Part shown: piece after piece, positions 24,469 to 35,213 of the stretch
How positions within the stretch are numbered: the first letter of the stretch is position 1
Layout: every line of letters starts with the position of its first letter
NCBI RefSeq assembly: GCF_003171515.1
Contig: NC_089394.1
Coordinates: 2,976,001-3,040,000 of the forward strand
DNA length: 64,000 nt
DNA from: Pyrenophora tritici-repentis
Lineage: Eukaryota; Ascomycota; Dothideomycetes; Pleosporales; Pleosporaceae
Direction: 5' to 3'
The notes under the pieces: model-generated
Seen by the model: the letters and a program-made list of their open reading frames with translations, nothing else
Told to the model about the DNA's origin: nothing
The model's database searches: none
Made by a program: the position numbers and the translations under genes

Positions 24469-25546
24469 ATGTCCCTCGCAGAAGCCAACCGTCAATACTT
24501 TGAGTACTTTACCCTCTGTCCCTGTTATGAAGATATATGCTAACCAACAACCCAAAAGCTTAATCTCCTCCTCCTACGACAGCAAACCCTGGTTCGCAAA
24601 AGTAAACAACCAAGTCGCAGACTTCCTGCGTGCTGAACTATCCTGGATCGGCATCCCATTCGTCAACATGGGATCGAGTAACGAAGCCACGGGAGAAGTC
24701 CGACTTTTGGACTATGCGTGTGGTACGGGGCTTATGACTAGGGTATGTTTTTTCTCCTCTTTGTGGTCTTTCCCTTGGCAAGTCCGTTATTATATTCTTC
24801 TGGTACATACAAACGGAAACAAAACACACATTCCTTCCAACACAACAGATGCCTTTTCCTGAAAAAACTCAATCCACACACAGGTCTTCGCCCCCTACGT
24901 AACCTCCACCGTCGCTATCGACATATCCTCAAAAATGATATCGGAATACACCTCCCGCGCCGCCTCTTCCCCTTCCCCCTCTTCCATCACAGCAACAACC
25001 GGTAACCTCTTCGATAAAACCAACCCCTCACCTCCAGAACTCTCATCCCCCCAGTACTTCAACTTCGACATCGCAACTGTAGGTTTCGGCTTCCACCACT
25101 TCGAAGACGTGGTGTATGCGGCAAGCCAGTTGAAGCAACGGTTGCGTCCTGGTGGTGTGTTGGTAATTAATGATTTCTTGGAGGGAGGGGATGTGCTTGT
25201 TGATGAGGGGGGGGATGTGGTGGAGGGGAGTGAGGGGGTTCATCATCACCATCATCATCACCACGGACACGACCACGGCCATAAACACGCAGATGCGGAT
25301 GCTAACGTAACCCACGACACCGACGACACATCCGCCGCCTTCCACAAGAAAATGAGCGCCTCAATCGTCGTCCCGAACTTCACCGTCGAGGGCGTGAGGA
25401 AGTTCTTCACAGAAGCCGGGTTTGTAGACGTGGATGTTGTGACGAATAAGGAGAAGAGTTATATGGAGTTTGGGGGGAAGAAGGTGTATCGGACGATTTT
25501 GTTTGCGAAGGGGAGGAGGCCTGTCGACGAGAAGAGTGAGCTTTGA
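24469..25546 (+). CDS. class I SAM-dependent methyltransferase with His-rich insert, 293 aa
   Basis: Predicted S-adenosylmethionine methyltransferase; substrate unknown. Exons are 24469-24503, 24559-24742 and 24884-25546; introns of 55 bp (branch TGCTAAC) and 141 bp are GT-AG. The short first exon gives MSLAEANRQYF, followed after splicing by ISSSYDSKPWFAKVNNQ. Motif I is VRLLDYACGTGLMTR; the acidic loop is STVAIDISSKMISEY; the post-I/motif II region is FDIATVGFGFHHFEDV; LRPGGVLVINDF is motif III. After it comes an acidic stretch, then eight consecutive histidines followed by GHDHGHKHADAD (about 25237-25300), unusual for the family and suggestive of metal binding. The C-terminus has the usual FFTEAGF...EFGGKKVYRTILFAKGR end. 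Confidence 0.85.
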
Positions 25547-25790
25547 ACTGTGAGAGTGGAGTGGAGTGGAGTGGACGTGTGCATGTAGATGAGATAAGAT
25601 TTGTAAATTTCAGAATACAAGGAAATACATAGGGAAACAGTGACCACCACTCTCACAAACCTCCAATGGTGAGATGTATATATCAACACACCATACCATG
25701 GATATCACCACCCCACTATACACACTATACATAATAAAACGAAACGCCTCTCAACCCCAGCACTACACCCACCTTAAACAAAAATATTCC
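25547..25790. other. intergenic between convergent 3' ends
   Basis: AT-rich 244-bp spacer, probably shared 3' UTR and polyadenylation signals of two convergent genes. No gene. Confidence 0.5.
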
Positions 25791-28773
25791 TCACCACGTC
25801 TCCTCAACCCTCAAATCCCTACTCGAAAACCCCACCCCAACCCCAAACACACCCATAGGCATCACCCAATTCTGCCTCCCCACATCCCAATAGCTCAAAT
25901 CGCGTCTACTAATATCAAACCTCACCAACCTCTTCTCCCCCATCTTCAACTCCACCTTTTCAAAACCCCTCAGCACGCGAACAGGGAAATTAACCTCCTC
26001 ACCCGTCTCGGGATCTTTGTAGTTTTGGGGAAGAGAGATGTAGAGTTGGACGACTTGTGCGCCGTCCTTGTCGCCCGTGTTTTCGAGCGACACGGAGGCG
26101 GTGAGGATGGTGGTGTAGAGGTCGGGGTTTCCGCCGGGGCCGCCGCCTGCGTCGCTGAGGGGGATGGGGGGTCGATTGGGGTGGGAGGGGAGGAGGGGGA
26201 TTTGATGCCGCTGATGGAGGTGAGCCAGGGGTAGATGTAGCGTTCTACTTTGTGGAAGCCTGGGGGGAAGAGCACGGATTCTGGATTGGGCAGTTCGGTG
26301 GAGTAGGTTGGTGGTGTTAGGCCTGCAGGACGCGCTTTGGGAAGAGGGGTCTTTGGGGCCTTTGCTTCGATGAGGAGGGACGATAGGGAGAATTCGGTGT
26401 AGGAAAGTCCGTAGCCGAACTCGTAGCGTGGAGTGATGTTTTGCTTGTCAAAGTAGCGGTAGTCGATGTAGAGGCCTTCGGAGAAGTTTTGTTGCGGCGC
26501 GAGACCATCGGATGGTGTGGGGAGGTACTTGACTTTGCTGCCTGGACCGTAGTCGTCCTCGTTCTTTGCGATTGTATAGGGTAGACGGCCGGATGGGTTT
26601 ACGTCTCCGAAGAGGACGTCTACAATTGCGTTACCAGACTCTGTTCCGGGTAGATTGGCGATGATTACGGCTCGGACGTTCATGATGTCGATGAAGTTTT
26701 CCAGGATGACAGGTCCTACAGTGTGAATAACAACAACGACGTCGCCCATGCCTTCGCCGCAGCCTTTGGCTACATCCTGGATGAGCTGATCTCCACCCTT
26801 TTGTAAGTTTAGATCGGGCCTATCGCCACGAATGTTCTCGTAGCGCTCGTAGCCTTCTCCTGCATCAGCGTTGGCGAAGACAATGCAAAGGTCCTGGTCC
26901 TCGAGAATCTCCTTGGTGCTGGGGAGTTTATTCTCCAGCCAATCCGTGACGTAAACAGTCTCGTTGTCGAAAGCTTCTCGGATAGCAGACAACGGCTCAA
27001 CAAGATACGTGAAGTTGACGGCACCAGACCCCCAACCTGAGGCCAACGTTCCTTCATTGCAGCTCTGATCAGGGCAGTGGTTGATACCTTCCTTGGGCAA
27101 ACGTGCATCTTCACCAAAGACACCAACGCGGAACTTTGTCTTTGCATTTCCGGTCTTCCAGCCTTTGCGGTCTAGCGGTAGCGTGTTGCCGTCGTTCTTC
27201 ACCAATACGGTGCCTTCGGCTGCGACACGACGCACCAAATGCCCATGAGCCTCCTTTCCTTCTCCTTGAGCGTTGACGTACTGGTTCACTACACCAGTTT
27301 CGTGATTCGAAGGGCTGCCTTCGTGCAGTTTGCCAATGCGATCATTGGCCCAAGAAGAAAAGTTGGGCCCGTCGTTTTCCCATTTGTCTTGTCCGACCTG
27401 GTACCAGGATGCAACAATTCGAGTGACCATATCGTCGACGCGATCGATGGGCACACTGCCGTTGAGAACGGCCCTGCTAAGCTCGCCGCCCCACAGGCTG
27501 TTGCCCTTGGCCCATCTGAGACCGTCTCCAGGCATAGTCATATCCAAGCCAGCAAGTGCGCTCGCTACACCTGAACGTTGTGCCAACCAGTCACTCTGAA
27601 CGAAGCCCTGGAAACCAAGTTCATCCTTCAAGACGCCGTTGAGGAGCTTGGAGTTTTGGCAGGCATAGCTGGAGTTGACCTGGTTGTACGAGCACATGAC
27701 GGACGTCACACCAGCTTTGACAGAGTCGGCAAAGGGCCATGCGTAGATCTCGTGAAGGGTGCGGTCGTCGATGTTGCTAGATATGGCATTGGGTAGGCCC
27801 CACTCCCATGCCTGTCTGAAGTGTTCCTGCTCGTTAGCAATGTAATGCTTGGCGGTAGCCATGACACCCTCTTCTTGGATACCCTTGATGGTTTGTGCAG
27901 CAGCAATGCCTTGGAGTACAGGGTCGGAGCCGAAGCCCTCCCAGACACGACCGCCAGCTGGCATACGGCCGAGAGGACCCATTGCAGGACCAAGCAAGAC
28001 GTTGACGCCCTTGAGCCGCGCCTCTTTTCCATGTGCCTTGCCGCGCAGGTACATGAGTTCCTTGTTCCATGTCGCCCCTGTTGTGATGCCGGCGGGGAAG
28101 GCGGTGATGTTGTCAGCGAAGCGAATACCCAGCGGTCCGTCCTAGGTGGATTAGCACCAGTAAACAGCAAGCCCATTAGAATACGTACCTGCAGACACAG
28201 ACTGGGGAATTTGAGCCTATCAACGCGCCCAGTTTGGCCCACGCACAGATCCATAGCCCATCCTGTCCCCGTTGTGATGTTTACCTTTTCAGGCAACGTC
28301 ATTTGCTTGACGAGTGCAGCCGCCTTCTTGTAGCTCTCCTCCCACGCCTTATCGGTGCCACCCTTTGGCGAGGGATACCACGGCGGACTCAAACCATCTT
28401 CGGGCGCCGAAACTTTGTATGCCCAGATTCCTCCCGTCGCAAGTATCAGGACAGTCACTGCGAGGAAGACCAGCAGCCAGCAGCAAAACCGCCCTGGAGC
28501 GATGCGAGACTTTGCTGGGCGGGTTGGGAAGGGCGTGGCCGACTCGTTGTCCCTGTCCCTGTACGAGGTTCGGCGTATCTTAAGGTCGCCTTTGCTCTTC
28601 TTGCGCCGTATCTTGCTGTCGAATGCGAGGGGATCGTGTTCCTCGAGATCTTCTAGCGTTCCGTTGGAATCTGAGGAGAAGCGCGTCGGGGTTTCAAGAT
28701 CGTCGTCGACAGGTGCATCGAGTTTGGCATACTGTATGCCGCGACGCAGCTCGTGCGACTCGTAAGGCGCCAT
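25791..28773 (-). CDS. membrane-anchored GH3 beta-glucosidase (apparent frameshift near 26170-26215)
   Basis: Glycoside hydrolase family 3 enzyme that releases glucose from beta-glucosides. Minus-strand exon 1 is 28773-28189; a 47-bp GT-AG intron (28188-28142) follows, then one long exon. A basic cytosolic N-terminus of about 95 residues precedes one membrane segment (FCCWLLVFLAVTVLILATGG, residues about 96-118), so the catalytic part faces outside (type II). Family blocks are DGPLGIRFAD, GRVWEGFGSDP, AKHYIANEQEHFR, and the nucleophile Asp in GFVQSDWLAQRSG (codon at about 27590). The C-terminal fibronectin-III-like domain lies in another frame (AQVVQLYISLPQNY onward, ending 25791). No GT exists between the two frames in a C/G-run region, so no intron can join them; one base appears to be missing. 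This is either a sequencing/assembly error or a real lesion. Expected length is about 978 aa. Confidence 0.88.
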
Positions 28774-29254
28774 TTGGTGTAAAATATGTGAATTAATTCA
28801 AAAGATAGGACTGTAAAAGTATAGTTGTGATGGCCGACTTGAGCGACGAGGCTATCGGAACGGCGCGAGCGTGAAGCCCTGTTTATATTGAGGCTAGCAT
28901 TGAAGTGTGCATGTCAAAGTTGCAACAACAACAACAACAAGTCGACAATCGAAAGGGAAATGGCGAGGCGAATGAATGTCAAGAAGCGAAACTATCTTTG
29001 CTGTGGGGGACGAGGGAGCACAGAGAGTACAGCCACAGTCGTGGCTCGAGATGGACGTTTCATCGGGCCGGCATGGCGTCTCGTCCCTGACTAGGTGCCG
29101 ATCACATGGGGCAGCTCCCCCACTAACCAAGCATCTTCCCGTTCCGCAAGGCTTCGCAAAACCATTCACTTTGTTTGCCTCACAGGCTACTTCATCTTGG
29201 TCGGAAGCAGTGGTATTCATTACAGTCATATGGTCAAAGGTACTACCTCTATGC
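28774..29254. other. intergenic: GH3 promoter and mcsA 3' side
   Basis: No supported gene. A short CAA-repeat (aacaacaacaacaac) lies at about 28922-28940. ORFs here are shadows or chance. Confidence 0.5.
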
Positions 29255-30875
29255 TTACGCGCCAACCTGATCCAGTATACCCTGAAGGTTAATCGACTTT
29301 GGTCGCTCGATAGGCAGACCCAGTGCCCTGTCCCAGATGAGTTGTGCGAGCGGGCCCAGACCACGACTGACACCGAAAGTCGCAGTGTAGTAGAGCGTCT
29401 CCTTGAAGCCGTAGTGGTGGAAGAGGACGCCCGAAGACGAATCGACGTTGGGGAAGGGGTTCTTAGTCTACGCAAAACGTCAGCAACAAGCCAAGATCCA
29501 GGTATTGGCAACGCTTACCTTGCCGTGCTCCTTGAGTACATCGGGTGCAACTTCAGAGTTCTTCTTCACTAGCTGATAGACAGGGTCTGCTGCGATTTCT
29601 GGTCGCGCGTTTGCAAAGTCCATGAGAGCTTCAAATCGCGGGTCGGGCTTCCTCAACACGGCGTGTCCGTATCCCGGAATCACACGTCCAGACTTGAGAA
29701 CGCTCCAAAGGAACTCGTTGACGTCCTTTTCGGTGAACTTCTCACCGACGACCTTTTGCATGTCGAGGATGAAACGCAGCACCTCCTGAGCAGCCAAACC
29801 GTGCAAGGGTCCAGCCAGACCTTGGAGACCAGCGCTGTAGCTCAAGAAGGGGTCGCTGAGCGCTGAGCCGACCAGATGTGTTGCGTGTGCAGAGACATTG
29901 CCACCCTCGTGGTCACCATGCAGAGCCAGGTACAACCGGAGGAGGTCCTGGAAACCCTCGTTCTCCTTGCCTGACTTGCCCAACATGGCAGCAAAGTTGT
30001 ATGCCCAATCTTGGTTCAAGTCGACCTCTGCCGGAAGAGCACCTCCACCACGGTATGCGTTCTGGTAGATTTTCGCGGCGATGGTAGGCAGTTTCGCGAG
30101 CAAGCTGATGCAGTCGTCAAAGGTAGGCTCCCAGTAGTCGGCCTTGTTGATGCCCTTCTCGTAGGCCTTTGCGAACTTGGACTCGTAGTTCAATGCTGAG
30201 ACAGCGCATGCGAATTGTGTCATGGGGTGGAGATCCTTGGGGAAGTCATCTAGCATCTTCTCGACAAACTTGGGAATGCTGGCCTTTTCAGCGAGCTCTC
30301 GTGACAGTGCGCGAGTCTGTGATACTGATGGCACTTCGCCAGTGAGAAGAAGCCAGAACATGGCCTCGGGAAGCATCTCGGTGCCAGAAGTACCCTTGGG
30401 CAGCTCTTTCTGGCAATCCTTGATCGTCTTGCCATGGAATCGGATACCCTCGTTCGCGTCGAGAACTGAACCTTCCCAGACCATGGCCTTGAGACCTCTT
30501 CAGTGTTGTTAGCATGTGCAACTGCTCGTTTCCACGGTTTGCATACCTCATGCCGCCCAGAGCATTCTCGACCTTGACATCACCAAGCTTCTTGTCGCTC
30601 TGTGCCTTGACCTTTTTCAAGAGCTCGCGCTTTGCAGGCAGAACCCTCTTGAAAGTAGTCTTGAGATCAGGCTCCGAAGAGGATGAATAGCTGCATGCTT
30701 GTACTGAAAAGTAGGTGTTAGGATTATGGGCTATTCAGAAGCGTGTCTACATACCAGAGACAAAAGGACGCGCCTTTTTGGGTTTCAGTTAGCACCAATT
30801 CCCTCTATTGAAATTCCGAAGACCTACCTTTGCAGCTCGTAGAGCTCTGGAAGCTGATCGTGCGCTCAATGCCAT
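29255..30875 (-). CDS. mcsA: 2-methylcitrate synthase, mitochondrial, 471 aa
   Basis: Condenses propionyl-CoA with oxaloacetate in the mitochondrial 2-methylcitrate cycle. Minus-strand exons are 30875-30828, 30773-30755, 30703-30547, 30497-29520 and 29468-29255; introns of 54, 51, 49 and 51 bp are GT-AG and the total is exactly 472 codons. The N-terminus ([20 protein letters not shown]) is an Arg/Ala/Ser presequence. Citrate-synthase-fold blocks are [51 protein letters not shown] and [19 protein letters not shown]; the catalytic His, His and Asp regions are all present. The C-terminal block [20 protein letters not shown] is, from memory, typical of fungal methylcitrate synthase rather than ordinary citrate synthase. 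The divergent neighbour encodes the lyase of the same cycle, supporting the assignment. Confidence 0.9.
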
Positions 30876-31395
30876 GGCTAGCTCAATGTGGGGTAGGACG
30901 TGGGGGAAAGCAACGATTACTCAACACACAGATTGAAGAACAGGTCAATTGACAAGCTCAATGGAAGTTCTACAGACTTGAAGAGCAGCAGGCCAAAATT
31001 GTTGATCGGTAATGCTCGGCAATATTTCCAGACGAATCGCCAGGCACGCGTTGGCCCGTTAATGCGAGCGACGTAACCAACGTACCGAGGGGCACATAGC
31101 TAGCTCCTCACGGCTATCCATGGCCTACCTCGGTTCTGACGTCGGCATGGCATTCTGGACAAGCTCTGCCGCAAACACGGTACTGCACATGCATTTACGC
31201 GACACGATAGAGTAAAATTGCCTTCCACGGGCTAACGGGATACCGAATTGAAAGAAAGCGCGTGTGGCAAACATCATCACCGAGTTGTTTCCGACTTACG
31301 GATATTTTTCCGTCCTGGAGTAGCACTCCTACGCCATCCCACTAAAACGTAGAGCGAGGTTTCTTTAAAGCTTCACTCTATACTTCATACTCACC
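30876..31395. promoter_or_regulatory. shared divergent promoter mcsA / mclA with CreA-like motifs
   Basis: This 520-bp interval separates the two start codons. GTGGGG, matching the CreA consensus SYGGRG, occurs at 30888-30893 and 30900-30905, just upstream of the mcsA start. Carbon catabolite control is plausible for this pathway but unproven; six-base motifs are common by chance. Confidence 0.4.
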
Positions 31396-33308
31396 ATGTT
31401 GCGCAATATATCACGTTCGGTTGCGCGCCAGAGCAGGTCATCAAGAATCGCAAACCGAGCACCACAACTCCTCCGCCCACTCTCCACGTCCGTATGTCGC
31501 ATGTCGAGCTCGACGCTCAAAGCTGTAGAACCTCCAGTATCGACAGCTCTACCCGGCGATTCGTTTCAATTACTCCCCGAAGCCGCTAAAGCAGGCCAGG
31601 CGGAAGATGCGCTCTTCGAAGAGCAGGTACAAGCCGTGAAGGACTGGTGGGCTTCGCCACGGTACAAGGGCATCAAGAGGCCATACTCTGCAGAAGATGT
31701 TGTGAGCAAGCGAGGATCGCTCCAACAATCATACCCTAGCTCGTTGATGGCACGGAAGCTCTTCAATCTACTCGAAGAGAGGGCAGCAAAGGGCGAGCCA
31801 GTACACACCAGTGCGTTTATCCTAGTCTGCATAGATAGAGTAATAGCTGATCCTGTGTTTTCAAAAATCAGTGGGTGCAATTGACCCTATCCAAATGTCG
31901 CAACAGGCTGCAAACCAAGAAGTCCTCTACGTCTCTGGTTGGGCTTGCTCGTCCGTCCTGACTACCACAAACGAAGTTTCAGCCGACTTTGGCGATTACC
32001 CATACAATACCGTACCAAACCAAGTGCAGCGCCTCTTTAAGGCTCAGCAGCTACATGATCGCAAGAACTGGGACACCAGAAGGAAGATGAGTGCGGAGGA
32101 AAGGGCAAAGACACCTTACTTGGACTATATGCGACCCATCATTGCTGATGGCGATACTGGGTGCGTAGATATGGCTCTAAAGCGGGATATCGTAACTAAC
32201 ACTCTATAGCCATGGAGGTCTATCAGCAGTCATCAAGCTGGCAAAGCTCTTTGCAGAGAATGGAGCCGCGGGTGTTCACTTCGAGGACCAACTCCATGGC
32301 GGCAAGAAGTGCGGACATCTCGCTGGAAAAGTCCTCGTACCAGTCGGAGACCACATCAACCGCCTCGTAGCTGCAAGATTTCAATGGGACATGATGGGCT
32401 GTGAAAACCTAGTCATTGCACGTACCGATTCGGAGAGCGGCAAGCTCATTTCCAGCGCTGTCGACGTGCGAGATCACGAGTTCATCAAAGGTGTCACAGA
32501 AGACACCGAACCGTTGGCCGAGACACTACAGAACATGGAAGCAGCAGGTGCGCCGGGCAAGGAAATCGACCAGTATGAGGCAGCATGGGTGAAGAAGCAC
32601 AAGCTTGTTACCTTTGACGAGGCCGTTGTCCAACACCTCGAGAAGGAGAGCGCATCCCAATCAACAATCGATTCATACCTCGCCGAAGTCAAGCAGAACC
32701 CCGACTACTCTCTTCTCAAGCGTCGAAATGTGGCAGAAAAGTACACCAAGACACCAGTCTACTTCAACTGGGACATTCCACGCACAAGGGAAGGTTTCTA
32801 CCACTACAAAGCTGGCGTTGCCGCAGCGACAAAGCGCGGCAAAGAATATGCTCCTTACGCCGACCTGCTCTGGGTCGAGACGGGCGACCCCAACGTCCAA
32901 GAAGCCGCCAGATTCGCCGGCGAAATCCGCGCTGTCCACCCTGGTAAGAAGTTTGTTTACAACCTTTCCCCAAGCTTCAACTGGATGGGCCAAGGCTTCT
33001 CTGAGGAAGCTCTCAAGTCATTTGTCTGGGATCTGGCGAAACATGGCTTTGTGTTCCAACTTATCTCACTGGCGGGTATACACTCTACTGCCACGATCAC
33101 ATGTGAACTAAGCAGGGCTTTCAAGGACGAGGGTATGTTGGCGTATGTCAGGTTGGTACAGTCGAGGGAGAAGGAGCTGGGCTGCGATGTCTTGACGCAT
33201 CAGAAGTGGAGTGGTGCTGGGTACATTGACGGCATCTTGGGCGCGATACAAAGCGGAAGTTCGGGAAGCAAAAGTATGGGTGAGGGTAACACAGAAACAG
33301 GATTCTAA
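31396..33308 (+). CDS. mclA: 2-methylisocitrate lyase (isocitrate lyase family), mitochondrial, 600 aa
   Basis: Cleaves 2-methylisocitrate to pyruvate and succinate, the last step of propionyl-CoA disposal. Exons are 31396-31810, 31872-32160 and 32210-33308; introns (61 and 49 bp) are GT-AG and the total is 601 codons. The N-terminal 35 residues ([20 protein letters not shown]...) are Arg/Ser-rich without acids, a mitochondrial presequence absent from glyoxylate-cycle isocitrate lyase. The catalytic signature [15 protein letters not shown] is at about residues 265-280; metal-binding acidic residues are in [11 protein letters not shown] and GVHFEDQ. There is no peroxisomal SKL end (it ends EGNTETGF). 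Alternative: glyoxylate-cycle isocitrate lyase, disfavoured by the presequence and by the divergent mcsA neighbour. Confidence 0.9.
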
Positions 33309-33559
33309 GACCCCGTAGAGTTAACCAGTTGAAATGTGTATATCGAGAAACACAGTACATGATGGTAGTCGCCATGTTCTCAAACGTGTAGGCTGATATG
33401 GCGGTTGACCCAAAGAGGAAAGGCTTGGTCTGGGGATGTTGCCTCGGTCCAGCCATGTTTCCCGAGCATGCCTCAACACCCGCAGCCACGCGCCAACATT
33501 CATCTTGTGCCAGCCACGACTCTAACCACCCCTAGTAGCCCTCCATCTTTTGCCAAAAC
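33309..33559. other. short intergenic spacer
   Basis: 251 bp between mclA and the Pex14-like gene, same direction; nothing specific seen. Confidence 0.4.
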
Positions 33560-34839
33560 ATGTCGAATAAACCAAGTATACCCGCATGGCAACGCGCCTC
33601 GACCGATAACGCTGTATCTTCATCGCCTCTGGAGCAGGAAGACGCCAGCGCGCAACAACAGCCAGTAGAAGCTCCGACGCCGACTGAAGACGACGTTGAA
33701 AGCGAAGATGGCGGAATACAGCTATCGGAAAGTTCGGAAAGCGGAGAGTTATTGGAACAGGCGTCTCGCTTTCTAGACGACCCGGCGATTCGCGATGCGC
33801 CGAGGGAGAAGAAGGTCGCGTTTTTGGAGTCCAAGGGTGTGAGTGCTGGGGATATTGAGACGTTGCTGGGTGAGAAAGAGGAGGATGATATGAGGAAACA
33901 AAGTGTTGTGGAACAGAGTCCTACAGAGGAGAGAGAACCAGAGCATGTTGAGGAGCATGTCGACGAACAGGCGTGGCCAAGTGTAAGTGTCCAATTTCTA
34001 TAACTGAAGCCCTTGATACATACCAACATCCTCAGTCACCCCCCAGAGCCGTCAACGTACCCGAATATCAACCTCAACCACGCGAAATACCACCCATCGT
34101 CACATACCCAGAGTTCCTCGCAAGCACAGAGAAGCCACCACCACTCATAACGACCAACCGCCTAGTAAACACCGCATACATAACAGGAGGTCTGATGGCA
34201 AGCATATACGGCCTATCCAAGTTTATCATTGCGCCCATGACAGAAAAGCTCGCAGAGTCGCGGCACGACTTTGCGTCACACACCCAGGCGCAATTGAAGG
34301 AACTCAATGAGCGTCTGGGCAAAGCAGTATCGGTAGACCCCGCTACCAAAGTCAAAGCAATCAAGGATATCCCAGACGATGTTTCCGAAGCAGACTCCGA
34401 CCCAACAGAGCTCTATCACCGCGATTACGGCACGCAAACCACTCCCAACCTATCCCGCCGTCCCTCGACATCCTCACCTCCAGACTCCCACCCCACCGTC
34501 ACCGCACACGAGAATCGCCTCAAGATTATGAAGATACATCTCCAAGAAATGGAAACCACCAGCAAATCCAGCAACACAGCACGGGATGCGTTGAGAACAA
34601 AGGTGTCTGACCTGACCTCGTATCTGTCTGAGATGGACTACCAGAGCCAGTACTACCCGAACATGGGCCGCTACGGGTCGAACTTTAGCTGGATGAGTGG
34701 TAATAGTGGGACCAGCAAGAATGATCAGATTGAAGTTTTGAAGGGCGACATTAGAGCCGTCAAGGGTGTGTTCCTCAGTGCGCGGAATTTTCCTACTGGA
34801 TGGAATGCACCACCGATACCTACGGGCAGGCCGGCTTGA
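33560..34839 (+). CDS. Pex14/17-like peroxisomal membrane protein, 408 aa
   Basis: Likely part of the peroxisomal import docking complex. Exons are 33560-33982 and 34036-34839; the 53-bp intron is GT-AG. Residues about 66-103 (RFLDDPAIRDAPREKKVAFL, then ESKGVSAGDIETLLG) match the Pex14 N-terminal domain that binds Pex5/Pex19, here shifted inward by an acidic disordered N-terminus. One hydrophobic segment, AYITGGLMASIYGLSKFIIAP (about 187-208), is the predicted membrane anchor, followed by a coiled-coil-like region and a long low-complexity tail. The inward position of the domain and the C-terminal part suggest the filamentous-fungal Pex14/17 (Pex33) branch rather than canonical Pex14; I cannot separate these by eye. 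Confidence 0.82.
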
Positions 34840-35213
34840 TGAGATGGTAGTTTGGTGAAGTGTAGGATTGATATAAATAATATGATTTCTCGCGGGTTAG
34901 TTCATACTAGGATGGACATGTTGTTGTACATGACTGCTGTTACGGCTTAGTGAGGTAAATTACGACTTATTCGTTTTACAAAAACTTTCTCACATCAGCT
35001 CATGACACATGCTTGGCCATACAGGTTATTCGGAGAGCTCCGGAGTACGGTCGTCTCGATGTTGGCATGTCACTAAAGGGTAGCCACTGCCCCACTATTC
35101 TTGCTTGACGTCATACCCGATACAGCAACTCCTAGGCTGGCACCCACTCCAACAACGTGTAGATCTGCCGCTCACACATCCATCAGACCCGAACATTGCT
35201 TGAATTTGCAAGA
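34840..35213. other. intergenic
   Basis: 374 bp containing the 3' end of the peroxin gene and the promoter of the DUF726 gene; nothing further seen. Confidence 0.5.

Noticed and set aside
29255..30875. Ordinary citrate synthase of the TCA cycle
   Set aside because: The C-terminal block [20 protein letters not shown] fits fungal methylcitrate synthase better; this rests on memory of family sequences.
31396..33308. Glyoxylate-cycle isocitrate lyase
   Set aside because: A clear mitochondrial presequence and the divergent methylcitrate synthase neighbour favour 2-methylisocitrate lyase.
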